From Rhineura floridana (lineage: Eukaryota; Chordata; Lepidosauria; Squamata; Rhineuridae): a stretch of DNA of 64,000 bases. The number at the start of each line of letters is the position of its first letter. The stretch's first letter is position 1. Below the pieces are notes generated by a model that worked only from the letters and a program-made list of their open reading frames with translations, did no database searches and was not told the origin of the DNA. The DNA lies in assembly GCF_030035675.1 (NCBI RefSeq), contig NC_084483.1:149772925-149836924 (forward strand). The letters run 5' to 3'. Both the position numbers and the translations under genes were made by a program. This document shows, in pieces, positions 8,965 to 20,395 of the stretch.

Positions 8965-11900
8965 TAAATAATTAGGCGTATAATAAATGGCTTAAGGCTG
9001 ATTTTTTTGTTCTTGGCAGAGATGAGGTGAGAAGTAGGGTCCTTGCAGCTCCTCCTCTCAGTCCCCCAGCTCTCAAACTCATGTTCTGTGAGAAAGAGAG
9101 AGATTCCCAGTCCCAGAGAGAGATAGACTGTTGACAATCTCTGCTAATATCTATACAAATGTACATAACATGCATCACCTGAACTCACATGATCTAGAGT
9201 TACCTTAGATCTTGCAAGATTTGCAAATGAGAAGCAATAGGGTTTTATATTAGTTCTGATTGTCTATTGGGCTATCATAGGTTATATGTTTTTTTTCATT
9301 TTCTATGGCAAAAACTCCAACTTCAGTGGAATTTATGTGATGTGTTCTAATCATTTGAATTTGGCTAATGAATGCTTTATTCTTTCATCAGAACTTTAGC
9401 AGTAGTACTAAAATATTAATAAAAAAGAAAAGGGAAAGAAAAAATACTTTACATACATCATCCAGCTGTATTGCTAATGATAGATATAGATATAAAAGAT
9501 AAACGGCATTTTGTCAAAAGTATTTTTGTCTACATTTTATACCTCATCCTTGGTTTTCCAAGCTTGGCATGGAATGCTTCTCATACAGAATTAATTTGAA
9601 ATGCTGCATATTTATTATCATAATCATCATATTCAAAATAAAAAATATATGTACCGCCTTCAAATTGATTCCAACTTATGGTGACCCTATGAATAGGGTT
9701 TTCATGAGGCTGAGAGGCAGTGACTGGCCCAAGGTCACCCAGTGAGCTTCATGGCTATGTGGGGATTTGAACCCTAGTCTCATTTTGTTCTCACAACAAC
9801 CCTGTGAGATAGTAGGTTAGACTGGCCCAGGCAGGGTTATTCAGTGAGCAAAAATGATGCAAATAGGATCTCTTTTAATTGTGCTATCGACCTGCTTACT
9901 TCCACTCTGACTGGGGGATCTTGCAGCATGGGGAAGAGATGGGGGCACATCACAGCTGAAGTTCACCCATATAGGAGCATTATCTCTTGTTTATTACAGA
10001 GACGCCTGTTGCAGGTTTTGCTGCTGAGAGCAGCAGTCAGTTAGTGCGGCCACTTGAGTCACAGCTTGTTGATCCTGAGGAGGCAAAACTAGAAAGTGAG
10101 GTTCAGAAAGGAGGCCCTGTGCATGAGGAGGAGGAGGGCATGAAGCAGTGCCAGTTGCCTACAGCCACATCTGCAGAACAGCAAGTACCATGGTTTGGCT
10201 TTGAGAAAGCTTGTACATTTGTGAGCCAGAGTGGGAAAAATGTTGTTGTACGATGCAATTACTGCCTTCCAAGGATCAAAAATCTGAGATCAGCTGTTTC
10301 CTCCTCATCCAATGTGAAGAAACATTTTGAGGTAAGCCTTTGTCATGCTGGTCCTCAAAGAGTGTCCATTGTCTATTTATGTTTAAATTGTGAAGTTCCT
10401 CTTCCATTTTTTCTTGGATTCATGCTTTGTTCTTCTTCCACAGAGGGCACACCCTGAGAAGCTGAGAGCAATTGAAGAAGCAATAAAGGCAAGGAGACGT
10501 GGCCTTCCTGAACCAATGCATGACACCCCTCCTCCCAAAATGCTGAAGCAGCAGCAGACAACCCTTGAGAGGTGGGGATCTGGCAGGGAGCCTGTCACCC
10601 AGAGCAATCTCGACAGGAGAATCATTGATTTCATTGTAGAGGAGACACTACCACTTCAGACTGTGGACAAACCATCATTCATTAATCTGGTTCGCATTGG
10701 ATTCCCCAAAGATCTCACCATCATATGTGCCAAGACTCTGAGAGACAGAATTGAGAAGAGAGCATGCCACATGAGAGAAACTCTTGCAAACCGAATGGGT
10801 GCTGTGGCATATATAGCAACCACTGCAGATTGTTGGACCAATGGCAAGAAGAGTTACTTTGGGGTAACAGCCCACTGGATCAACCCAACTACCCTGAAAC
10901 GTGAGGTCGGGGCCTTGGCTTGTAAGCGTCTGAAGGGGCGCCATACATATGATGTCCTTTCAAAAGCACTGCATGATGTACATGTGCAGTACAGGATCCA
11001 CAACAAAGTTATGTGCACTACTACAGACAATGGCTCCAACTTTGTGAAAGCATTCAGAGTTTTCATGGCCAAAGAACCAGTGGAAGCTGCAGGCACCAGT
11101 GACGATGATGGTGATAACCAGGAGGAGGAGGAGGCTGAGGTGGAGTTTGTGCCTATCTGTGAGATCCTGGAAACAGGACCTGAGGCAGAGGAAGAAGCTG
11201 CAGACTCAGGAGAGGATTTTGTTTTACCACCACACCAGAGATGTGCTAGCCGCACCCTCAACCTTGTGGCAACACAAGACATAGAGGCCATGCTTTCTGA
11301 CTCCTCCAAAAGTAGTCTTCTTGGTCCTTTCAAGAAACAGTTTTGTTCCTTGATGGGAAAGTGCAGCAAGTTGTGGTCCAAGCAGAACCAGTCAGCACAG
11401 ATTGCTGAGTATATCCATGCGCAATACGGTGTGTATCTGAAGGTACCGAATAAGACCAGGTGGAATTCCACCTTTGATGCGTTGAAGCAACTACATGAGC
11501 TCCTGTCAACTGTGCCACTAAAAATGCATGCCATAATGGACCACTGCTCCTTGTCCAGGATCACAGCTGCTGAGATTGAAGTGGTACAGGAATACACAGA
11601 GATTATGGAGCCACTAGCCCAGTCCCTAGATATCCTGCAACGGGAGAACGGCATGTTCATGGGGTATTTGCTACCAACGCTCTGCAATCTAGACTGCAAG
11701 TTAGAAGGACTGGAAAACAAACCTGAGAGGTACACATACTGTTTTCAGCTGCTGAGAGGTGTGCGCGAAGCCCTAAGAAAGCGGTCTGCAGCTATCTGGG
11801 AGGACAAGAGGCTTCTTCTGGCAGCCTGCCTACACCCTCGCTTCAAACTAGATTGGCTGGAATCGTGTCAGGCCGCCACCCATACCAACAAGTAAGAACA

Positions 11901-12612
11901 TTAGGGAAGCCCTTTGGGTGGATTACTCCAAGGGAAATGTTGTCTCAAGGGAGGCATCAGAGGGCTTAAGGTGGTAGGCAGGGGCTGGGCCTTTTCTTCC
12001 TGGGGCTCCTCATCACAATCTTGGGTTGCTGCAGGTAATCCTTAAGGGTCTGCTGTGCTGCCCCATGAGTGTGGTGACTTGGTCACCTTCCTACCTTCCA
12101 TGTCATCATCCACAGGCTCAGGCTGGACCCTGAACCAGGGGACATGACAAGCATCAGGAAATGAAGAGCAGATGATGGTTTCCTAACATATATGTGTTAA
12201 CATAACCTCTCTCTTTCTTAGATACACAATGGAAGCCTTGTTGAAAGCTGAAATAAAGATGGGTGTACTTAATGAGGACAGTGATCAGTCTTCAGATAAA
12301 GACCAGGAAGGAGATGACTTAGAAGATGACTTCTTTAACTTTCTGCCCCAGGGCAAGAAGTCAGCAGTGGACACTGCTGAGGAGGAACTGGTGAGGTACC
12401 TGAGGTCTCCCAGCAGGGAAGTGTCATCACTCCATGGCTTTCCACGTGTGCTGCAGTGTTTTTTGCAGCACAACACAGGCATGCCTTCAAGCGCCGCAGT
12501 AGAACGCCTGTTCAGTACTGGTGGCAACGTAATGACTGTAAAAAGACATTCCTTGTCTGACATGCTCTTTGAGCATCTTGTTCTTTTGAGACACAACAGA
12601 AACATATTATAA
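8348..12612 (+). CDS. hAT transposase, four exons, intact
   Basis: Exons by visible splice signals: 8348-8423 (donor GTGAGT), 10000-10331 (acceptor TTTATTACAG, donor GTAAGC), 10444-11891 (acceptor TTCCACAG, donor GTAAGA) and 12222-12612 (acceptor CTTTCTTAG). Intron phases are 1, 0 and 2, all compatible, giving 2,247 nt, i.e. 748 residues and a stop. Residues 100-142 form a BED zinc finger: C111, C114, H134 and H139, with intron 2 falling between the histidines. The RNase H-like catalytic core has candidate acidic residues D265 (in ADCWTNGKKSYFGVTAHW) and D331 (TTDNGSNF). A Glu/Asp-rich insert spans about 352-396, then come RCASRTLNL and TRWNS (about 474). The hAT dimerisation block SSAAVERLFSTGG is at about 709-721. 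The enzyme would cut and paste DNA bearing the element's ends in the nucleus. Exon 1 is the least certain part: it rests on the splice sites and the phase fit only; a start at 9987 is the alternative. I cannot tell a live element from a host-recruited gene. Confidence 0.9.
8428..8456. repeat. (GT)n microsatellite
   Basis: A short GT run lies just after the donor of transposase exon 1, followed by C-rich tracts up to about 8540. Confidence 0.85.
8582..8697. mobile_element. Tol2-like hAT MITE, copy 2 (nested)
   Basis: The 116-bp palindrome has the same ends as 2033 and 45453 (CAGAGCTTGGAAAAGTTACT). The flanks AGCCTACT (8574-8581) and GCCCTACT (8698-8705) match at 6 of 8 bases, a worn target duplication. 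It lies in intron 1 of the autonomous element that bears matching ends, so the family inserted into itself. Confidence 0.85.
8914..8970. repeat. (TAA)n microsatellite
   Basis: About 18 near-perfect TAA units with one interruption. It could mark the 3' tail of an L2-type insertion, but no body is visible upstream. Confidence 0.9.
9655..9845 (-). mobile_element. Sauria SINE, truncated, plus SINE fragment
   Basis: Bases 9655-9781 are an antisense Sauria SINE: BovB-type tail near 9660-9700, then the body motif GCAGTGACTGGCCCAAGGTC, then a worn B box. It lacks the TTTACCATTGCC block found in the copy at 1060. Bases 9782-9845 carry CTCACAACAACCCTGTGAGA, typical of the related SINE with an L2-type tail. 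Both are in intron 1 of the hAT transposase, just upstream of exon 2. Confidence 0.8.
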
Positions 12613-12799
12613 AAGCATTTCAAGTGTAAAATTTGATTTCAAGAGTTGGGGTATCTTCATTGCTTGGGGGGATGTGAGATTCTGTTATGCCATTATGTTA
12701 ATCTTATGGATAACATTTTTTATTCTACTACCCCCTGTGTGTGTGTGTTTATTTTTAATATTGTTTTAGGCTTCTTAGATGTGCAGCAGCCAAGGCCAG

Positions 12800-12982
12800 C
12801 ACCTTGTAGGAGTTTTTTTTTAAAAGTAACTAAAATGTAATTGTAGTGATTACTTTTGAGAAAAAGTAAAGTAATCAGTTACTTTCAGAGCAATTGTAAT
12901 TGTAACGGTAATTACTACTTTTTGGGGCCAAGTAATTGTAACTGTAATTTATTACTTTTAAAAAGTAATCTTCCAAGCTCTG
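12800..12982 (+). promoter_or_regulatory. hAT right end: subterminal repeats and TIR
   Basis: The segment carries many copies of AAGTAAC, GTAATTGTAAC and TTACTTTT motifs and ends CTTCCAAGCTCTG. It mirrors the left end in composition and supports the element boundary at 12982. Confidence 0.75.
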
Positions 12983-12990
12983 AAAAAGGT

Positions 12991-13204
12991 CTTATTGGGG
13001 GTGAAGGGGGGGGAAAGTGACTGCAATGTGTGTGTGTGATTGCCATGCATTAATATCTGTGCATGGTGCCCACAGCAGTTTCTCTGCCTTGTAACTGTGC
13101 CCACCAGCCCATAAAGGTTGGCAACTTCTGTATTATATGGTGGAACCTAAGTCTTCATTCACAGAACGGCATATGCAACTAAGCCTTATTGTTGACCGCT
13201 GAAA
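12991..13204. other. No gene
   Basis: Short flank after the right target duplication; nothing recognised. Confidence 0.4.
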
Positions 13205-13420
13205 GCAAAGTTTTGTTTATTTATTAAATTTATATCCCACCCTGCCTCCCAGAAGAAACCTAGGACTGCAAACAAAACACTAAAAACACTCTAAAACATA
13301 ATAAAAACAGATTTTAAAATGAATTAAAACAAAACATCTTTAAAATACATATTAAAACAAAACATATTTTAAAACATCTTTAAAAAAACTTTTAAAACAT
13401 CTTAAAAAGCAAACATTCAA
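13205..13420 (-). mobile_element. L2-type LINE 3' UTR, antisense
   Basis: Reversed, it reads as the L2 3' end: a run of TTTTAAA-type repeats, then AGTGTTTTTAGTGTTTTGTTT, a 'CCTGGG' block, GGGTGGGATATAAATTTAA and a TAA-rich tail. It parallels 47850-48060 in the decayed L2 copy. Confidence 0.8.
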
Positions 13421-13559
13421 ACCAGTTTGTAGTCAACAAGAAAGCTCCAGTTTTAGAACTCCAGCTGTTTAACTGCAGTCTATGACCTTGGTATATGCTA
13501 GCCTTTGGATAGACATTATTTCATGTTAGTGGGTTTTTCCCCCTCAGTATGAAGTGCTG

Positions 13560-13985
13560 TCCTTTGCTCCCGCCCACTTGGTCTTTGGTCCCACCCACTT
13601 GACCCTTGGGCACTTGGCAAGATAAGTATATGGATGGGGGGAAAACCCATCTCTGGTCTACATAGGTGGGCCTGCTCAGCGTGGGGCATGTAATTCCTTT
13701 GGGCGATACTGAGCTTAATTCCCTTGGACTATACTGAGCTATGGTTGTCTGTGCTCAGCCTGAGCCTGGGTCGCTATGACTGTAGGAAGAAAGGCAGAAA
13801 CCAGGGAGGAAAAACAAGGAGGAAGGGGGGAGGAAGGGAAGTTGAACAGGAACAAAACTCCAATGGAAATGAATCATAACTGCCATTAAAAATGTCAAAT
13901 ATGAAGTCTAGGAGTGAGGGACATTTTTCAGCCTGAAGGCCACATTCCCTTCTGGACAAACTTCTAGGGGCCATGTGAGAGTGAT
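13560..13985. other. Mostly unrecognised; hAT-MITE fragment at its end
   Basis: Nothing coding is seen to 13914. Bases 13915-13985 resemble the left part of the MITE at 18940 (TTTTTCAGCCTGAAGGCCAC then CATTCCCTTCTGGAC). Confidence 0.45.
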
Positions 13986-14030
13986 CCAATAGGACTTACT
14001 TCTGAGTAGGCATGATTAGGATAGTGCTGG
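13986..14030. repeat. Dispersed GGACTTACTTCTGAGTAGGC repeat
   Basis: Same short motif as 6580 and 29700, opposite orientation to 6580. Confidence 0.5.
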
Positions 14031-14835
14031 AAGTCAGAGAAATGCTTTTATCAAGTCTGGCTCTTGTTTCTGGATAGTACTCTGTGTAAGATTCTGACCA
14101 TATGTCTATCAAGCTTTTGATAAGGAACTTGAAATCACTGAGGGAAAACACAGAGAGTAAATGGGTTCTGTTGCTTGTTTTGTTTCAGAATTGAATGTTT
14201 TAAAATAGCCACACAATTTGGGAGGATTTCCTCCTGATGACATCAGACAATATCACTGGTTGATATCCTGTGTAAAGACTTTTCTTCGCCTCTTGCCATT
14301 TGTTAGATATGCTTGACAAAAGGACAAGAAAAGGGGTGTGTGTGTGTGTTTAAGCGCTATGAATGCCATGAGTCTAATTCCATAATGGGAGTTGTGTCCA
14401 GTTGTGTCAAGGCTCCTATGGGGACTTTTTTCTGTTCTGACACTTCTTAACTTCAGACCCAGATTTCTTAAGAGACTCTTTCAGATTGGAGGGAAAGTGC
14501 ATAGTCAAGCAGTGCAGATTTATTTACTGAATACTGGATCTCAAGGGGCACTTAACAACAAAAAATTAAGAGTTGCCAAGTTGTCATGAATGAGTCTGTA
14601 ACATTATTGTCATTCGAGAGTTGGGGTGACACATTAGCTTTTCTATTACGGCTCGATTCCACAAGGGCAGAATTATTTCTAAAAGCTCCCCCCCCCCTTG
14701 ATCATGCAATCGCCCTTTGCTTTGAGCCTGTCTGACATTACATTAATGACATGATTAGCAATCACCCTGTGCATTTTTTTAAAAATAGATACCACACATT
14801 GGGGAAAGATAGGGGGGAAATTGTCATTGGCTTGG
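14031..14835. other. No gene recognised
   Basis: The stretch contains a short (TG)n near 14335 and a C run near 14690, otherwise unremarkable. Confidence 0.45.
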
Positions 14836-14837
14836 CA

Positions 14838-14911
14838 GGGCATGGGGTGGAGGGAAGGGGTGGAGGGCATGGGGTGGAGGGAAGGGGTGGAGGGAAGGGG
14901 TGGAGGGAAGT
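14838..14911. repeat. GGGGTGGAGGGAA-type minisatellite
   Basis: Short G-rich units (GGGGTGGAGGGAAG and GGGCATGGGGTGGAGG) are repeated about five times. The plus strand is G-rich and could fold into a quadruplex; that is inference. Confidence 0.85.
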
Positions 14912-15097
14912 TCCTTGACCAGATGCAATCCCTTTCCATGCAGAATTAGCATTAGGGGGGAAACCTCCCATTGGCACTTAAATGACCCTCCCCAAAATGC
15001 TAATTGCCATGCATGGGGAAGCTGTGCTTACCCTGATTGCAGCTGGAGAGGGAAATCTTCAACGTCCCCTCCCTGTGAGGGGTTATGTACAACTTTA

Positions 15098-15282
15098 AAT
15101 GTTGGAGGCAGTATGCCGCTGGATACCAGTTGCTGGGAATCACAAGTGGGGGGGATTGCTGTTGTGTACAGGTCCTGCTTGTGGGTTTCCCAGAGGCATT
15201 TGGTTGGCCCCTGTAAGAACAGGATACTGTACTAGAAGGGCCTTTGGCCTGATCCAGCAGGGCTCTTATTTTGTTCTTAACT
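15098..15282 (+). mobile_element. CR1-type LINE 3' end
   Basis: Conserved blocks ACCAGTTGCTGGGAATCACA, GGTCCTGCTTGTGGGTTTCC, CATTTGGTTGGCCCCTGTAA and CTGATCCAGCAGGGCTCTTA appear in order. It ends at a TTTTGTTCTTA motif, the octamer-like CR1 end. Confidence 0.8.
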
Positions 15283-17331
15283 GCAATTGACTTCTCACTT
15301 GGGGGGTGGGGAACAGTTTTCTGTACATACTACAACCTGCTATGTTTTGCCCACATTAATATTCATGGCTTTGAATGTTAGGAGAAGCGCGGACAGGCAG
15401 ATGAACAATAGTTTCACACTGTACATTCTGCTGACATGTCCAAAGCAGAGTTAGCTAGTGGAGGAGATGTATAGGCTTCAGGTGCACAAATAGATTGCCC
15501 AGCTGACCTCCCTCTTCCCCTTGGATGTTTAAATGAAAGCACAAAAAGTGGAAGCTTGCAATGGGTTATACTTCCACAGCTCTGATCTGTGCCTGATAGG
15601 GCTTGTGGGAAACTATATTGTGAAAATCAGTATTTCTGCATGTACAGATCTTAAATTCTGTGGTTAGACAAATCTGACAGTTTATACCCAGGCTGTAAAC
15701 CTTTCCCCACTTGTGTGATTGGTTATGTTGGTGACATTGGTTGCCATTGTTGCAAAGCTGTGTCCTGCAAGATCTGGTCTCTGCTCTCTATCTGGCCTAT
15801 TTCCACCTGGCCTGGGAGGGTGGTGCCCTGACTTACTCCAGACTCAGATACAAAGAGTGACGATGCAGGTGCCTAAACTATTTTTCATACATGTAGGGCA
15901 ATCTTACTGTTCTTGATAGCTTGCTAACATGGGTTTTTATAAAACGTGTTGACAGAGTTATAGCTATGCTTCCATTATGGCTATAGACTTACTTGTTACT
16001 ATTATTGTGAGCCACTTTGAGCATAATTTGGAAATCCAGCATGTAAATGATTCATGAATGATGATAATGACTGGAAGCTCCAGACAAAAAAAAATCACAT
16101 TGGCCCCAATTAACCTTGCACTAATTGTGTTATATAGGTACTGACAAGTGTGTAATATAACTTGATTTGAACGTTTCATTACATATCATGGCAAACCTGG
16201 GGGAAGGTCTATCTCCTCTGCTCTTCCGGCATTTCCTGCTGCCGTTGCTGCTGTAAGTTGCGCTGGGGAAGGCCTATTAATAGTTACAAGAAGAGGAAAA
16301 AGCTCTTCTGGAGGCAGGAAAACCAAGTCAGGAAAGAATGGGAGGAAGTGTGGCTGCCATTTCGCCAAACAATTTGGAAGGCTTTGAGCTTCCAGGCTCA
16401 CAAGGCTTTGCCATTGTTGCAAAGAATGTGAAGTGAGCACAGTTCCTTTGTCATTCAGAAGTGTTCAAGAGAAGGCCTTGAATGAGATGGGAATGGAATG
16501 AAGAAGAAACTCCGAAAAGGAGGAGGAACTGGTCCAGAAAAAGAGATCTGCCCATCAGTTGCACACACACACTGAGGTAAGTGTTCCCCTCTGCATTTCT
16601 TTTTCTTTTTCTTTTGGCTTAGCGGAGAAATGCAAATAAATCTAAGGTCTGGATAACTCATTCTCAAACAGGGGCGCTGTTTCACATATCTGTAGAAGGG
16701 AAGAGAGATTGTAGCAAAGCAAAGAGGGGGAAAATCCAGCTAAATTACAGCAAGGTCCAAACTCTTTACTCTTGCGTACAGTCAAGCTTAAACTGGAAAA
16801 GAAAAGCGCATCGTGAGACAATTGTTGTGTACCTCACAATAACAATAGGAATATTATCAACACAGGACAATTATCTTTGAAGGAAGAGGTGCCTTTAACA
16901 TGCATGCATACCAAATACGTAGGTCCATATAACAGCAAGTATCTGGGTAACATCAGTTGGTCAAAAATACAGATGCTTCTGTGAAATAATCACATGATCT
17001 GAAATGGAAAAAGCATCTGGTCCCCTCCCTAAATGGTACCTCTGATTTCAATAAAGCCAAGCCTCTAAAACAATAACATTTGCCCCAGTGGTCTCTATTT
17101 ACCAGTGACACTCCTTATTTTCTGCATATGTCTCTATGCTTTGTCCCTATCTTACTTTTGGTGATACTTTTTTTGTTCATATAAATAAAAGTTGTTAAAT
17201 GTATAGAGCAAACGTGTACTAGCAAGCGTGCATGTTCACGTTCTCTAAACAGTTAAGTGCAAAACTAATCTATGTTCAATAATCCTACATTTACGCACTT
17301 ACTTAAAGCTTTATGCCTTGTTGCCTCCAAT
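15283..17331. other. No gene recognised
   Basis: This 2-kb stretch lacks repeats I can name. One weak point of interest is GAGGTAAGTG at 16574-16583, a donor-like site after a short frame that begins near 16480. There is no matching acceptor or protein similarity, so I do not call an exon. Confidence 0.45.
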
Positions 17332-17464
17332 CAGGCCGGTAGCCAGCCTAAACTTGCGGGCAGTGGGGACCAAAAAAAGTAGAGGGGGATGACTTTTTTC
17401 CTGTAATTTAATTAATATTTTTGGTAAAAAAATTAGGGGGGCAGCCCCCCTGCCTTCAGGCCTT
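17332..17464. mobile_element. Small hAT-like MITE
   Basis: Flanks CCTCCAAT (17324-17331) and GCTCCAAT (17465-17472) match at 7 of 8. The ends CAGGCCGGTAG and CTTCAGGCCTT are only partly inverted. It is C/G-rich at both ends with an AT-rich centre. Confidence 0.5.
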
Positions 17465-17677
17465 GCTCCAATCAAGGTCCACCTAGTCCAGAATTGTTTG
17501 TTAGACTAGATTAGACTAGAGCTAAGCAAAGTGCTAGGTGATCCACTAGAAACTGATCAATAGTCTACTGCCTACCTTCTGTCCAGAATTGCAGTAGAGT
17601 TCTTCACATTTCAACTCTGTCCTGTGGGTCTCTAGAAGTTAAATCTTTGAGGGACGGGCTACTTCTTGAGTGTACTG

Positions 17678-18009
17678 CAGAGGTTCCCAAATGGTGGTCT
17701 GTGGACTACCAGTAGTCCATGAGCTTCACTCGGGTAATCCACAGCATGCCCATTAAATATTCTTATTTATTTTTAATTGTAGTTTATTGCTTCATTTTTC
17801 ATGAATTTTATTACAATTTGAATTCCGCAGAATTCAAACTGAAATACAATAAAATACCATATAAGAAATAAAAGAAGCAATAAAATACTATTAAAATCAT
17901 ACAGCAGCTAGCACAATTGCTACAACTGGCAGAAATATCATTAAGTAGTCTGCTAAGACCGTCAGCAATTTTCAAATGATCTGTGAGGAAAAAAGTTTGG
18001 GAACTACTG
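17678..18009. mobile_element. hAT MITE with CAGAGGTTCCCAA ends
   Basis: The left end CAGAGGTTCCCAAATGG is inverted at the right end as AGTTTGGGAACTACTG. The 8-bp flanks agree at only 5 of 8. The ends resemble Charlie-type hAT ends. Non-coding, 332 bp. Confidence 0.65.
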
Positions 18010-18017
18010 GGCTAGTG

Positions 18018-18113
18018 CATGGGTGGGGAAACTGTGGTCCTCCAGATGTTAGTGGACTACAACTCCCATCAACCACAGCCAGCACGGCCAATGGTCAGGG
18101 ATGAATGGGAGTT
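18018..18113. mobile_element. hAT MITE (GGGGAAC family), truncated
   Basis: The left TIR region GGGTGGGGAAACTGTGGTCC and most of the ACTACAACTCCCATC core are present. The right end is missing; an antisense CR1 3' end piece (AAGAACATAAGAGCCCTG, 18114-18150) abuts it. Confidence 0.65.
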
Positions 18114-18420
18114 AAAGAACATAAGAGCCCTGTTGGATAAAGCAATAACTGAATGGCCTGTTTGCAATATTAAGTCCCTGTTTGGAAGCCCCCATAGTCT
18201 AAAATGTCCATTAACTGCTTCTTTCCCATATTTCCATAACTACCTGTCTAGATAGTCTGGAGATGTGTGAATGTCAAATATTCTGTAAGTATAACTAGAT
18301 CCATTGTAAGATTAAACATAACAATAATAAACTTCTATTATAGTCAGTTCACTAAGACATCCTTCTTTAGAAATGCAGAGTCAATGAACACACTGTTCAG
18401 CAGTTGGAGAAGAGCCTTTA

Positions 18421-18586
18421 GCACAGTTGTGGGGAACCTTTGGCCCTCCAGATGTTGCTGAACTGCAACTCTAATCATCCCCAGCCACTTGCTATGCTTG
18501 TTGGGGCTGAGGGGAGTTGCAGTTTAGCAACGTGGAAGTTGCAGTTTAGCAACGTCTACAGGTCCAAAGATTCTCCACACCTGCAA
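18421..18586. mobile_element. hAT MITE (GGGGAACC family)
   Basis: It opens TTGTGGGGAACCTTTGGCCC and closes with GATTCTCCACACCTG, inverted in register. The right arm carries a local direct duplication (TTGCAGTTTAGCAACGT twice). Confidence 0.65.
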
Positions 18587-18939
18587 AACGTAACTAGAGA
18601 TGTTGCAATTTCACAAATGTGTCTCTATTTTCATCTGTGAAACTTTGGAGGGTATAAAACATTGTATCACGATGAAAAGCATGATTGCCTATGCTTAGTA
18701 GGGATAGGGATGAGCAACCTTTTTTTCTGCCAAGGATTGCATTACCTCAGGGGTAATCTGTATGAGGCTGACAGAGCCAAGGATAGGCTGAGCCAGAGAC
18801 AAGAGTGTTCTGAATTAAGTCATCCAGAATAAAGACCACTCTGCTTCATTTTTCACCATGGCTACCGCAGAATAAAATTCCCAAGCCTATGCAGATCTAC
18901 TCAGAAGTCATTCCTTCCTGACATTAGGGTGCTTCAGTG

Positions 18940-19305
18940 CAGGGAAGGGGAAACTCTTTCAGACCAAGAACTACATTCCCTTCTGGGCAACCTTCTGAGG
19001 GTCACATGGCCATGCTGGATGGGGCCAGAAGCAAAAGTGGGCAGAGCAACAAATGTAAATTTTACCTCTGTAGAGTCGTCTAGTTCCGTCTCATACTCAC
19101 ACACCCCTGTCTATCTTCCACCCAGGCAAGTGAGAGGCATTATCAGAGTTCCAGTCAGGCAAAAAATACTTGGGGTGTGAAGCAGGGCCAGTGAGGGGTA
19201 TGACCTGAGGAAGAGGAGATGTGGCTTGGAGACAGTTTTGAGGGCCAGAAAGAGAGGCTTGAAGGGCCACATTTGGCCCCCAAGCCTGAAGTTCCCATGC
19301 TTCTG
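18940..19305. mobile_element. hAT MITE (long GGGGAAACT family)
   Basis: It opens CAGGGAAGGGGAAACTCTTT and closes with CACATTTGGCCCCCAAGC then GTTCCCATGCTTCTG. Relatives lie at 22770, 42870 and in part at 13915. No clean target duplication remains. Confidence 0.6.
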
Positions 19306-20239
19306 CTGTGCACACAAACAGCCAAAGTCTACCAATTTGTTCTCAGACAGCCATACAGTTAGAAAACAAGTTTAATTTTATCAAATAAAATACTACCCCT
19401 TTCAATATAACATACTCCCCCTTCTGATTGTTCTTCAACTATAGACAAAGAGGGGGAGACACTTTTAAAAGTCAGGAAAAATAAGGAGGAAGTGAACAGG
19501 AAGGAAGGAACTTTGATGGGACAGAAGAAATAGGCAACTTCAGGAGGTGCTGGGGGCTGTAAAATAATAATAATAAGGTGGCCCACCTGTGATTTACAAA
19601 ATGTTCCTTAGAAATTCCTCCTTGATAGCCAAAACCTTTACCAGGCAGCCCCTTGACAGCTGTTCTTTTTGTTCCCATTAGGTTTTGCATTCTCTGTTTA
19701 ATCATGATGCACTTTTTGGTGGAAGTTTGCTTTTCCCTCTGAGAAACAATTCTGAAGGCATCTCTTGGAGTTAGAGGTAGGACAATTATTTCATATCTCT
19801 GGGCAGGTACTAAAATGAAAAAGATCACACAAAGTGGAGCTATGCTCCTTGATTGGAACATTGCAATTTAAAGGGTTTTTTCCGACTTCAGATTTTGTAC
19901 AACTACTGGACAGTTGCTCTGGTATCCAATAACAAAAATAAGTGTGTATGACTGAGAAATGGGATGACTTGATATATAGTAAGAACCAGAGGTGGCTGTA
20001 TGCAAGTACTATTGGCACTTCTAGGGTGGAAATCCAGAAGACAAACAGTAGGTGAAGCCAGAGCAGGCAGAGTCACTCCCTGGCCAGTTGTAAATAAGAA
20101 GGTGGAGACCAGCTGAGGTGGCTGGGCAGTGCCCCATTTGCCCTAACAGACCAGCCTTATGTGCTGTTGAATTAGTCTAGAGGTTCACCTAGTCCAGCAC
20201 TCTTTTTCCATTAGTGACAACTTTGACACCTTAGATATA
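19306..20239. other. No gene recognised
   Basis: Short antisense frames only (for example 19472-19861), without domains. Nothing else is seen. Confidence 0.45.
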
Positions 20240-20395
20240 TATATATTTTTGGACCCATCCTAGTCTTGTGACTGTAATTTGTTTTAATTGGCTTTTAATA
20301 TTATATTTTTAATTGCTGTAGCCCACCCTGGGACCTTATGGTGAAGGACGGATAAGAAATGTTATTGTTATTACTATTATTATGATTCTAGAAAG
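20240..20395 (+). mobile_element. L2-type LINE 3' tail
   Basis: CCCACCCTGGGACCTTATGG, then GAAGGACGGATAAGAAATG and an ATTATTATT-type tail, is the standard L2-type ending seen also at 26160 and 48000. Confidence 0.7.

Larger units (their letters stand above)
8010..12982 (+). mobile_element. Complete Tol2-like hAT transposon
   Basis: The 4,973-bp element is flanked by a perfect 8-bp duplication, AAAAAGGT (8002-8009 and 12983-12990). Its terminal inverted repeats start CAGAGCTTGGAAG on the left and end CTTCCAAGCTCTG on the right. Both subterminal regions are rich in GTAAC/GTAAT motifs, as the related Tol2 is rich in AAGTACT motifs. It contains a four-exon transposase gene without stops or frameshifts. 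Intron 1 has taken in a cognate MITE (8582), a (TAA)n run and SINE sequence (9655). Size, exon count, CAGAG ends and duplication length all parallel Tol2 of fish, but the sequence is distinct. Confidence 0.93.

Noticed and set aside
10854-11735. 293-codon minus-strand frame
   Set aside because: Shadow of the transposase exon on the opposite strand.
16470-16583. Possible exon ending at a GAGGTAAGTG donor
   Set aside because: No acceptor, no conserved protein and no partner exon nearby.
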